DNA of 64,000 bases from the NCBI GenBank assembly GCA_963576735.1, contig OY755176.1, positions 15,237,423-15,301,422 on the forward strand. The letters run 5' to 3'. The position numbers were made by a program, and so were the translations under genes. Source of the DNA: Bedellia somnulentella (taxonomy: Eukaryota; Arthropoda; Insecta; Lepidoptera; Bedelliidae). The notes under the pieces are model-generated. The model saw nothing but the letters and a program-made list of their open reading frames with translations. It searched no databases and had not been told where the DNA came from. Shown in pieces: positions 1-11,300 of this stretch. Position 1 is the stretch's first letter, and every line of letters begins with the position of its first letter.

Positions 1-967
1 TTAACAACCGTTTCGTATCAACGAGTTTAATGCAAATTTCTCATTATATTTTTATTTTTTGTTTTGCATATACTGCGTGAATGTCTTTGCTATTTCCGTG
101 AATGTAAACCTTCAACTACTCTATATGCAAGATCTCGAATTTTCCGAGTTACTAGTTACTACTACTCGTATTCGTATGTTGAAACCACAAATAGCACTTT
201 CGTCCGTTGGGCCGCCTTATTTACCGACCGTTTCAAAACTTGTTCATAAATCGATGGAAGTTACTTCTAGAATCGAACAATTAAGAAATACATGTACTAA
301 ATGCATGCAATGACTTTTAGACGCGTCTAAATGTTGGCAATATTGCTGGAACCTTCTCTGATTTGAGCAAACTTTAGTATGGAATAAATAGAGTAAATCG
401 ATCATAGGTCGTCACGGTTTGTGAGTAAAAAAAAGAGCGTTTGGATTTATGAATGGAAATGTTCAGTATTCCGTGTGAATGATCAGGTTTGTTGGTGACT
501 TGCGCGACTCGTAGTCTGGGCAAGCGCTGCGCTTCGAAGCTTATAAAGCGTGAAGGTCTCGGTCTGCAGGAGCCGGTATCACTCGCTGTTTTTGCTTTTT
601 TAATGTCCATCGCATTGCGTAACATCTTACAACTATTACTTAAAGAAAGTTTACACTACTCTGAGTTCGTTTTAATCTTTGGCAGGCGAATATTGAAGAC
701 AGATAACTATTGCGCCTTATATTCCTGAATTTCTAGTGTATTTTTGGGGCCACATTCTTGGTCAATATATGTATTGCCTCAATACACAAGAAAGGCGTTA
801 TATAGTAGACAGAGCGGTAGGGAAACATAGAATACCTAACGGGAGCAAAGTGCTTATCTAAAGCTTACAAGCTTACATTATTATTAGCTTTATTACTTTT
901 TGCATCTTCCTAAAAATTGGGCCCAGTGATAATAAAATATTCAACAAGTAATAAATAAAATAGATAT
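1..967. other. No gene recognised
   Basis: AT-rich DNA with a GC-richer patch at about 490-590. Two short overlapping frames there (79 and 83 codons, opposite strands) show no protein similarity I recognise. Confidence 0.5.
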
Positions 968-1611
968 TAAATACGTAGAATGAAATCTGACAGGTCATAC
1001 TAAATCCGTTCTTCTAAGGATGCGTCGCTTCTGATTCCGACCAAGAAGTAATTGCATCCGAACATATACATTGTCTTTATAAAGTTAGTTAGACGTTAGT
1101 TCTCTATGATTTAGTATGCAATTGAAATATGTGTCAATAACCTGTGATACTAGGATCGAGACAGTAACTGATAATCGTCGTTGATAGTTAATTAATCACA
1201 TAAATTAATTAATAAGACAAAGCTGATATTCAATCGTCATTGATAATAGTGAGAGGTGCCGCGAGTCGCGACGACCTCAAGATAGTGGGTAAATACGTAG
1301 AATGAAATCTGACAGGTCATACTAAATCCGTTCTTCTAAGGATGCGTCGCTTCTGATTCCGACCAAGAAGTAATTGCATCCGAACATATACATTGTCTTT
1401 ATTAAGTTAGTTAGACGTTAGTTCTCTATGATTTAGTATGCAATTGAAATATGTGTCAATAACCTGTGATACTAGGATCGAGACAGTAACTGATAATCGT
1501 CGTTGATAGTTAATTAATCACATAAATTAATTAATAAGACAAAGCTGATATTCAATCGTCATTGATAATAGTGAGAGGTGCCGCGAGTCGCGACGACCTC
1601 AAGATAGTGGG
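968..1611. repeat. 322-bp direct tandem duplication (two units)
   Basis: Units 968-1289 and 1290-1611 abut exactly and differ at one base that I can see (A versus T in CTTTATWAAGTTAG). Each unit contains AT-rich near-palindromic motifs (TTAATTAATCACATAAATTAATTAA) and a CGCGAGTCGCG motif at its right end. It codes for nothing recognisable. Confidence 0.95.
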
Positions 1612-2600
1612 TTCGCGTTAAAATACAGCAATTTTAATTATTCATTGTCTGTCTCCGTCAGTTGACATTGTTTTGTCATTAAAATACCGTTTTGATGGTA
1701 ATTACGAGCTGCGAAGGATTTTACTGAAGCGTTGAATTTCGTTCAGATATTCATTATTAAAAAGTATAAAAAATATGGTAGTGATAAATAAAATACGTGT
1801 AAATAAACACCATATTATAAAACCAGCATGAAACCAATTTCGATATCTGAAAAGCTGCTCTCGATATCTATCTTCACTTACCTAATATTTATGATTGATA
1901 TTACGAAACCTTTCCGGGAAGTATGTTTAGCACTAGGCCAATTTTTTATGCTTTTTGTTGAATCTGTATTAAGTTAATTAGCGATCCAGTGGTATTAATA
2001 TTAAAATAGACAAGTAACAAATGTGATATATCTTTATGTAGAGAAAAAATAAAGCATTGTATTTAATAGTTTTTCAAATAATCTGTGTAAGGCTTAGAAT
2101 AGTACTGACCCATTACCAATCAACCTTTTATTTACAACTTTTTTCCTCTTCAAATACAAAAGCATCTGAGGAATTACTAATTCTAAAGCTTTCGCTACCA
2201 TCCCTATATGCATGTATGTCAAATTTGTTATCGGACCAAGTTAGTATGAATATTATGCATACTTGAAATCTTTTGCACATCGTCGTAACAGTAGTTACGG
2301 CTAGTAACATATTGTTATTAATATTAATGATATAATAAGATTGTCGGCGAACAAATAATCCGACAACATTGAGCCTATTTAATAATAAATTGTCACAATC
2401 ACATAGCCACTAAAAAGATTAATTGATAACTATAAGATTCGGAAACATGTGATCAATAAATTATCAAGTCGTATTGTATGTTTATCTTTATTATGAATAG
2501 AGGCTCCGGTTTTGTAAATTGATACACGAATGAAAATAATGTACTTAAGAAATATCGTTGTAAATGAAATGAAAAGTTTAAACCTGGGTAGAATAATGCC
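1612..2600. other. No gene recognised
   Basis: AT-rich DNA. Frames of 60-78 codons are short and low in complexity. Confidence 0.5.
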
Positions 2601-2607
2601 ATTCTAA

Positions 2608-2770
2608 GGGCCAGTTTTTTTTTGATCCGTGGTTCACTCAGAAATTTGTTAAATATCGTAACGATTAGTGAAATATCAGCAAAATGCATTTTTTTACCCG
2701 TGGTTAGAGTAACTAATGGTCAAATATCGGACCATTTGTTAAAAAAGTTAACTACTCAGGATTGGAGGGT
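2608..2770 (-). mobile_element. MITE, GGGCCAG family, damaged copy
   Basis: It starts GGGCCAGTTTTTT and its first 130 or so bases match the reverse complement of the element at 4502-4717. The match includes the blocks TTGTTAAATATCGTAAC and GTGGTTAGAGTAACTAATGG. The right end has diverged and the second terminal repeat is not visible, so the end coordinate is approximate. Confidence 0.75.
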
Positions 2771-4498
2771 TAAACAAGATGGCCGCTGGTTATTTGTGTA
2801 ATAATAGCTTTTTTACAGCAGTTTGTTACAGAGTGGTTTTGAGTTATAGTCTCGGTGCTAAAATAGCGCTACCTCATCCTAAACATCTTATACTAAATCT
2901 ATTGATAAGATAAATCTTTTTTTTTATTTAGTTGTACCATATTCAATAAAAACTACGTCATAAAAAATGAAGAACGGTTTTATCGTAGATCATGTTAACA
3001 ATTTTTAGAACGGTGTTAATACTTAAAATTAAGACGTTCGTCACTTTCTTTAGCAGTTAATATTATTCATACAATCAAAGAAAGAACCAAGTCTTGCCGT
3101 TTCTAAGTTTTAACGCGCTAAACGCACGATGATTTATTTTGGACTAGTTAGTCGTTTGCCTATACGGTACATACACTTTAATTTGCCAAAGTCAGCCTAC
3201 CATTTAACTAGATTACCAGTTAACCAGTTAACTAGATTCGCTAAGTCGTCTTTCACGACCACGGCGACGTAAAAAATGGGTGAGTGTTATACTAAGCCGA
3301 AACCACACAACAAAATAAAATTCAGTCCAGCCGACTATCATAATTTCAATCACAAAACACGTGTATAAAATAATTATACCACACAAAGATAAATAGATAG
3401 GACCTGAAAATCATGTTTTTGTTTAACATTTTTACATTGGATTCGTAGTAAAGTTAATCTTGGAATATTGCTCGGCTTCTAATAGTTTTCAAGAAGATTG
3501 TTCCTTGTCGATGTGACCTGCGCTCGGTGCTGTAAGGTTACGACAATTACGTTCAATAGTCGTTTTAATTGTGTGCCATTACTGGTTTAGTCCTTACAAT
3601 GAGGATAAGATATAGTTCGTTTGTAAGTGGCAAACATAATGTTATTTCCTGTTCTTGATAAGCTTGGAAATTGGTGAAGTGGAGGTATATCGTATTTTAT
3701 TGTTGCATTATATTTTCTGCTGTCTTTTGCATAGAAATATCATTTGAATTGGTTATTTCATGTGGTATCTAAACGATTTGGTTTATCGATAGGGATGTAA
3801 GTGATTCTATTTAGAATTAAGCAGATATGTGGTTTGATTTTAACTTTTAACTAAGGCTTAAGGTTTGCCTGCGATAATGATATTCCGGACCTCTGATCTC
3901 GTATTTTGATTTCTGCACGGGGTTTTTCTACTATGATGGGTGTTTGTTTTTGTGACTGAAGGTATTCTTCGCAAAAATATCTCAAAGTTAAATCAATAAC
4001 ATTGTATTCGTGACTTGCTATTTAGACGATGTTGAACTTTTTGTTATCGGTCATAAAATTAATCTAAAATATTTGTACAAAGTTAGTTTGAACATAATTC
4101 ACCCAAACAAATGTTTTCTTAAAAAATTTAGTCATGGTGACAAAATAAGTAACTAAAGGTTGCTTAAGTAGATATATGAAGAAAGCAGAACGAAATAATG
4201 AGAACGTAATATATTCAAATGAAAAGTAATGAGCTATTATCAGTGCGAGTTTATTAAGAGTCATAAAGTTAAAGCACGTAAACGCCATAAAAGTATGATG
4301 ATTCTGATAATGCCCATGTGCTTATGATTATCACTTTGCAATGATATTCCTAAGTCAGTGAGAGTAAGTTCCGGCATATTTATAATAGTTTAAGGGTTTT
4401 AAACCTCGAAGAAACTTCTGTAGTATAGAGTCTATATTGTCGTGAATGGCGTGATCTTCTGAACACACCCTTGACCATGTCAATCGAATTTGATTAAT
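2771..4498. other. No gene recognised
   Basis: AT-rich DNA. The N-terminal elongase exon was looked for here and not found. An ATGG|GTGAGT at about 3276 is a possible first-exon donor but has no support. Confidence 0.45.
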
Positions 4499-4501
4499 TT
4501 A

Positions 4502-4717
4502 GGGCCAGTTTTTTGATCCGGAGTTAAAAATATAACCGTTTGTTACATTGACAATAGTTAAATGACTAACCAGTAGTTAAATCGTAAATCCATTTTGGTT
4601 CGATATTTGACCATTAGTTACTCTAACCACGGGTCAAAAAATGCATTTTGCTGATATGTAACTAATAGTTACGATATTTAACAAATTGTTGAGTTAACCA
4701 CGGCAAAAAACTGGCCC
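4502..4717 (+). mobile_element. MITE, 216 bp, GGGCCAG termini with TTA target duplication
   Basis: The ends are GGGCCAGTTTTTT and AAAAAACTGGCCC, flanked on both sides by TTA (4499-4501 and 4718-4720). A 3-bp TTA/TAA duplication with GGGCC-type ends is characteristic of PIF/Harbinger-type elements. It has no coding capacity. Confidence 0.85.
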
Positions 4718-4879
4718 TTAGTAACTCACATAATAAGTTTTCTTAATTCACTTGGATATTTTATTTTGTAAAAAGTTTGGAATTGGTCTTCCTTAACATC
4801 ATGTGATTGTTGTACGTAGTTACTAACTACAATGTTAATATTGCTAAATTGAAGCAAAATATTCTAAACTCTCCCTCAC

Positions 4880-4985
4880 AGCCCATTTTTGTCCCCACCA
4901 AAGGGCTCGAGCCTACCCTATATATCGTGATTTGAGTCCACCACGCTGGCCATGGGCGGGCCGGCAGACTAGCGACTACTTAACT
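4880..4985. repeat. GC-rich probable repeat fragment
   Basis: It contains GTCCACCACGCTGGCC and GGGCGGGCCGGCAGAC. To my recollection this wording recurs in lepidopteran interspersed repeats. No second copy is in the window, so this is a weak call. Confidence 0.3.
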
Positions 4986-5234
4986 AAAAATTCATAATTG
5001 TTTAAGTGAAACACACTTCAACATTACCGTTACTAACAAAAACAAAATATTTTTGCTGAACATCACAATTATTATATTCAACAGACACACTCTTGAATAA
5101 ATTTACAATTGGCAGTCTCAACACTAGAAGCAATCTCTTCCAACTCAAACATACAACAAATCCTTTCGTAAGAATCCAAAATGGCTGCCGTGCATATCCA
5201 AAATGCCGGCCGTACAAATGTCAATACTTTGCAG

Positions 5235-5372
5235 GTTCGAGCTCCGCCGTACGCTGATGGTGTGGAACAGCTGCCTGGCCGCGTTCAGCATCATGGGCGC
5301 CTGCCGCACGCTGCCCGAGTTCGTGCACGTGCTAAGGAACCACGGTCTCTACCACTCCATCTGTGTGCCCAG
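5235..5372 (+). CDS. ELOVL6: ELOVL6 exon, first one visible
   Basis: The acceptor is TTTGCAG before 5235 and the donor is AG|GTAACC after 5372. It encodes about 45 residues beginning [12 protein letters not shown] and ending HSICVP, the second membrane segment region of the elongase. GC content is far above the flanks. The exon starts with the last base of a split codon, so an earlier coding exon must exist. Confidence 0.93.
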
Positions 5373-8300
5373 GTAACCCTCATTTTCTAGGCGTTTTTAG
5401 GTTGTAGACTCCTTAACTGTTATATGACAAGATGGAACAGAGATAGAAAATGAAATGTTTTTGTGTGTGTGTCCAAAGCTGCCAGTACATATTGACAGAT
5501 CTCAATGTTGTACTTTATGTACGGTTCAAACGATATGGAATCTTACGTGGGTTTTATATGCTCTGGAATGAAAAATGAAAAACTGTGAATGTTAAAAGTT
5601 TCTTTGTTGCTTCTTCTCTTTACGAACACCTTCCGAAGCAACGGATTAATGATAAATTTAAAATTTCGGCGTTCAAAAAATGTTAGTATTTAACTTAATT
5701 TTGAAAAATAAACTTTTTGACTTGACTTTTTTGGAGAGGCGACCTGAAGTTTCCACCTCAGGTCGAGAGAACCTTCCACGAGGTTGATTGGTGTATTTCG
5801 TCCTTGTGTGGATATTTGGGAGATGCTATTGTCTAACAGTGGACGTCTGTAGACTTAGTAGTCTTCAGAGCTTCAAGTGACATTTATGATGAAAAATATG
5901 ATGATTCTTCTATTGATGGTACACACTAGTACTCGACTGAACTGATGAGTCATTTGGGTTTTCTCACCGGTGTTAAAAACTTTTAAGGGGGAAGACCAGG
6001 TTAAGAATTTGACCCCATACCAGCTTTGGTTTACTTTGCTTTTCCACGGAGCTGCCAAGGCAATTTTGTTGATATTGAAATAATCTGTAAAATTGAATCA
6101 ATATAAATAATGTAATGCAGTCTGATATGCAGAAAGTTGATTTCATTATTATAATGCTCCAATTTAACGAAGTGTATTGTGATCTTGTATACTAAACAAG
6201 ATCGCTGTAAATAGAGAAGCGGTTCTAGAGACATCAAAAGTATATTTGATAATACCGTTACAAAATTATAATTCGTGCGTAAAATGTTTGTTCCGTCGCT
6301 GGTTGAATGAACCGTGTTATAAGCACAAATGTTTGGTATCCAATGGTCAGTGACCATCTTATATATCTAATCCTATCTAACTTGTATAAAAAAAAGTATT
6401 GTCATTTATTTAGCCATTGTTCGTTAAATGATTTTTCTCTTACAATCAGTGAGTTCAAACATTTATTTCGTTTTGTTTAATGCGTCTCCGTTTTTATTCT
6501 TGTTATCCTTGCTTACAATGTCGATACACAAATCACATGTTAGTATGTGGGATAAGGAACCTTTCGAACAGTATTGTGATAACGAATCTCATATACAATG
6601 TTATCAGCGATTGTGTTTGATTGCTCTCGACACACCCGTGTGCTTCGCTAATCATTGCTTAGTCTCTGCGCCTTCCAAATTATGACGCAAATGCTCTTAA
6701 TTACTAGCCTGAGGTCCGATTTTTGTATGATCATCATACTGTTGCATATAATAGGAATTCGAAGGATAGACTAAAAGTTCAGGCTTGAATGACTCTTTTC
6801 TCTCTTTCTCTGTCCAATTCTACATACATACATACATACTGTGAAAATAGTAAACGAGATGTTGATTGTTTAAATAATTTTATTGTGTCAATAATTTCAA
6901 AATATGACAACTCATGACATTGTACAATGTACAGCTAATAGCCTAGCAGGCCAGTACTATATTTCAACACACCCCTCTTAATCGAAAGCCCAAAATTGAA
7001 GATTACAAAATAAAAATAAATAACAAAACTAGGCTATCGAAAAAACAAAACATAAAAATTAAGTTACGTGAAGTACGTTAGAAACACATCTTTTAAACTT
7101 AACGTGACCTAATGGCTTTGTTAACATATCAGCCCAATTTTCTTCAGTAGGGGTATATATAAACTGTACAATGTTATCCATAATTTTCTCACGAATAAAA
7201 TGGTAGCGTGTATCTATATGCTTGGTTCTAGAGTGGTACACTGGATTAGAAGCCAACTTAATCGCAGATTGACTATCACTATTCAATATAACGCATTGTG
7301 ATGGTGACTCACCGGTAACCTCGCACAGAAAACGCCTCAAATAACATGCATCCTTAGTTGCCGCTGTCATCGACATATACTCAGCCTCCGCCGAAGACAA
7401 GGCCACTGTAGGTTGCTTTTTACATTCCCAAGATACGGGACCGTCAGCCAACTCTATAAAAAATCCTGTATAGGATCTACGAGTGACAGTACAATTAGCC
7501 CAATCCGCGTCCGTATATCCATAAAGATACTTGCCGGTTTTCCTGTAAGTTATACAATAATCAATTGTACCTTTCAAGTACTGTAGGACCCGTTTAGCTG
7601 CTTGCCAATGACATTTATCATATTTAGAGTTGAATTGACTCAGATAGCTGCAAGCATATGAGATGTCAGGGCGAGTATTCACTGCCAGGAACATCAGGGA
7701 ACCAACTAATTCCCGAAAGGGATACGAGCACTCCACATTACTAGAAGAATCTGCCGTAGTAAGACTAACATTACATGATGGAGTACTCACGGACTTGCAG
7801 TCTTCAAGGCCATACATTGTCAACAACTTTTGTATATAGCATTTTTGGTTTATGCGGATTGTGGAATTATCTACATTTACATTAATTCCTAGGTAATATT
7901 TTAAACAACCTAGGTCTTTTAAATTAAAATATTTTTCAAGGTTTGTTTTGACAGTGTCAAAAGTCAAATCATTTTTATAAAAGACAATAATGTCATCTAC
8001 ATATACAGCCAAAACAACCAATTCAGTGCCAAAAAGCGTCCTATACACACATGGTTCGGAAGGAGTTTTTGAAAACCCTAATTTGAATAGAGTCTGATCC
8101 AACTTAATATTCCAAGCTCGTGCTGCCTGTTTGAGTCCATAGAGGGACTTCTGTAGTAGACATACCTTTCCATCTCCAGATTCTGAGAAACCCTGAGGTT
8201 GTTCCATGTAAACCTCTTCGTCGAGTTCTCCATTTAGAAAGGCGGTATCCACATCCATGTGGCGCATCTTAAGTCCCATCTCAACTGCTACAGCAAATAA

Positions 8301-11300
8301 TGTCCGTAAAGAGGACATCCTGACTACTGGAGAGAAAGTTTCGTAGTAGTCTACACCGGCTACTTGCGTGAAACCTTTGGCTACAAGTCTCGCCTTGTAT
8401 TTCACAACATTACCTTGAGCATCCCTTTTTATTTTATAAACCCATTTACATGGAATAGCCTTTTGACCTGATCTCTTTACGAGTTTCCACGTATTAAATT
8501 TTTGCAAAGAGTTATATTCATTCACCATTGCTTCTCGCCATTTATCAGCATCTTTAGAATTAACTGCCTCCGAGTAAGTACGAGGCTCATCAGGTTCTAA
8601 TGAAGAACTCAAAGCTGTGAAAAAATTAGGTGGCTTTCTAACTCTACTAGGGTACCTTTGCTCATGTTCAACTATCACAGTTTCTTCTTCACCTTCAGAT
8701 GGCTGTTCATCTTCAATGCTATGCGATGAATTTGTTTCAGCCGAACCTTCCTCTACAACTAATTCATCCTCTGCTGTTTCTACTGCTTCATGATTAATAT
8801 CATTATCCGAAGAAAGAACTATAGGAACAACAGGGTTAATATTATTAGTATTACCACCATCACTAATTCTAGAAAAACGATTCTCGAAGAAAGAAACATC
8901 ACGAGATTTAATTAATCTCCTTGGATAGGAAGGATCGCGAAAATAATACGTATTTGGATCATCTGTGTATCCAACAAATATTTGTTCTTCGGCCTTAAGA
9001 TCTAATTTCCTTCTAGTACAAGATGGAATATGAACCATTGCTCTACATCCAAAAACTCGTAAATGGTTCAAATTAGGTTTTTCACCAGACCATTTTTCAT
9101 ATGGAGTTTGGAAGTTCAGGGCGCTATGAGGACATCTGTTTTTCAGATATACAGCACAATCAAAAGCATCCTGCCAGTAAGCCTTTGAAAGCGAACTATC
9201 AGCTAACATGCTGCGAGCCTTCTCCACTATCGACCTATTTGTACGCTCCGCTAAACCATTTGACTGAGGGCTATAGGACGCGGTCGTTTGGTGCTGAATA
9301 CCTTGAGAATTCAAATAATCTGTGAATTCTTTATTGACGTATTCCGTCCCGTTATCGGTTCTTAAGATCTTAATGGTAGTATTCAGATGCCTTTCAACTA
9401 AGGCCTTAAAATCTATGAACTTAGACTTGACTTCAGTCTTTGAAGATATGAAGTAAATAAAAATCCTACGAGTAAATTCATCTATACGAGGGCTGCTATT
9501 TATGTATCCGGAATAAAAAAAAGAAACAAACATATATCAATTAATATGGTTTTATTGCTTCTCAAAATATTCGCCGCTCAGATCTATACACTTTTGCATG
9601 CGTTGAAACCAATTTTCATAGCACTTTTTCCACTCAGACTGAGGTATCTCCAAAACGTGCATTTTGAACGCATCGACTGCCTCTTCGCGGCTCGAAAAAC
9701 GTTGACCACGTAATTTTTTCTTCACATTTGGAAATAAATAAAAATCATTGGGTGCCAAATCAGGGCTGTACGGCGGATGACCTGTCAATTCGATCTTTTG
9801 AGCTTCTAAAAACTGAGTTGTGACGGCCGACCTGTGACAGCTAGCATTGTCGTGATGCAGAATGATTCTACGTTGTCGGTTAGTCTTTCTTATTTGTTCA
9901 AAGACTTCCGGCAAACAAATGGTCGTATACCACTCCGAATTAACAGTTTTACGATTCTCTAAAGGCACTGTAGCTACATGGCCATTTATACCAAAAAAAC
10001 AAGCGACCATTTGCTTCAATGTGCTTTTTGCACGAATAACTTTTGTTGGGTTCGGCTCATCTTGGAACACCCACACCGTGGACTGCTGCTTAGTTTCGGG
10101 GTCGTAAGCGTAGATCCAAGATTCGTCACCTGTGTAGATATTATAAACAGCTTTTGACGCACCACGGTTGTATTTTTTTAACATTTCTTTGCACCAATCG
10201 ACACGAGCCTGTTTTTGATCAATACTCAAGTTGTGCGGAATCCAACGGGAGCAAATTTTTTTTACAGCTAAATGTTCATGAAGTATCTTATGTATGCTCG
10301 TCATACTAATGCCCAGAGATGCCTCTATCTCACGATATGTAACATGACGATCTTGAGTTATTAGTTCCCGGACAGCATCGATGTTTTGAGGTACAACGAC
10401 CGTTTTAGGGCGACCTTCTTTAATTTCATCAGTAAGCTTAGATCGTCCACGATTAAACTCGCTAAACCAGTGATACACAGTGGTCTTTGAGGGTGCTTCA
10501 TCCCCAAAAGAAGTAAGCTGATCGATGCACTGTTTTTGAGTTAGACCACGCCGAAAATCGTAAAAAATCATGGCACGAAAATGTTCACGAGTTAAATCCA
10601 TGGTGGTGAAGACACGCAATTTTCAAAATGACGCTACGATGTGAAAACAATTGACAGTCACATAAAAATAAATGTATTCTAAAGCTAAAGAGTTCTATTT
10701 TTAAATGATGTAATTACTTTTTAAATTATTGTTCTGTAAGTGGCCAGTTCCGGATACATAAATAGCAGCCCTCGTAAATAAAAGCGCATACCTATTTCCT
10801 TGAAAAGAAACTTCTGGCATTGGACCACATATATCGGAAGAAATAATTTCCAGTGGTTCTACCGCTCTTCTCATATGAATCCTTTTAAAAGGTTTCCTAG
10901 ACTGCTTACCTTCTATACAGGGTACACATGGTTGCTTGTCAACCTGTTTAAAATCAATTATCTTCTGATCTTTAAGAGATTGCATAGCGAAACGACAGAG
11001 ATGACCTAACCTTCTGTGCCAGAGCTGGTATTGTGATGAGTCACCGTCACCTACCATTATGTTACAAACACCGTTTAGTCTTTCGGGAATATTTACAGTA
11101 CAATCCAATGTGTACAGTCCACCACTCTGAGTACCATGCAGTATAGATTCACCTGTAAAGAAAACATCATCAGAATCATAAAAATTACAACCACTCTTAT
11201 CAAAAATCACTGTGAAACCTTTGTTGACCACTTTGCTAATAGATATAAGATTGGCCTTTAAATCTGGTACAAACGCAATATCTACTAACTTGATATCTTT

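Noticed and set aside
489..728. Coding exon in the GC-richer patch near the left edge, perhaps the missing elongase N-terminus
   Set aside because: Neither strand gives elongase-like text or consistent splice sites.
970..1611. CRISPR-like or satellite array
   Set aside because: There are only two long abutting units without spacers, so it is a simple tandem duplication in a eukaryotic genome.
6031..6357. 108-codon minus-strand frame
   Set aside because: Low-complexity AT-rich codons and no domain. It lies in the elongase intron without splice support.
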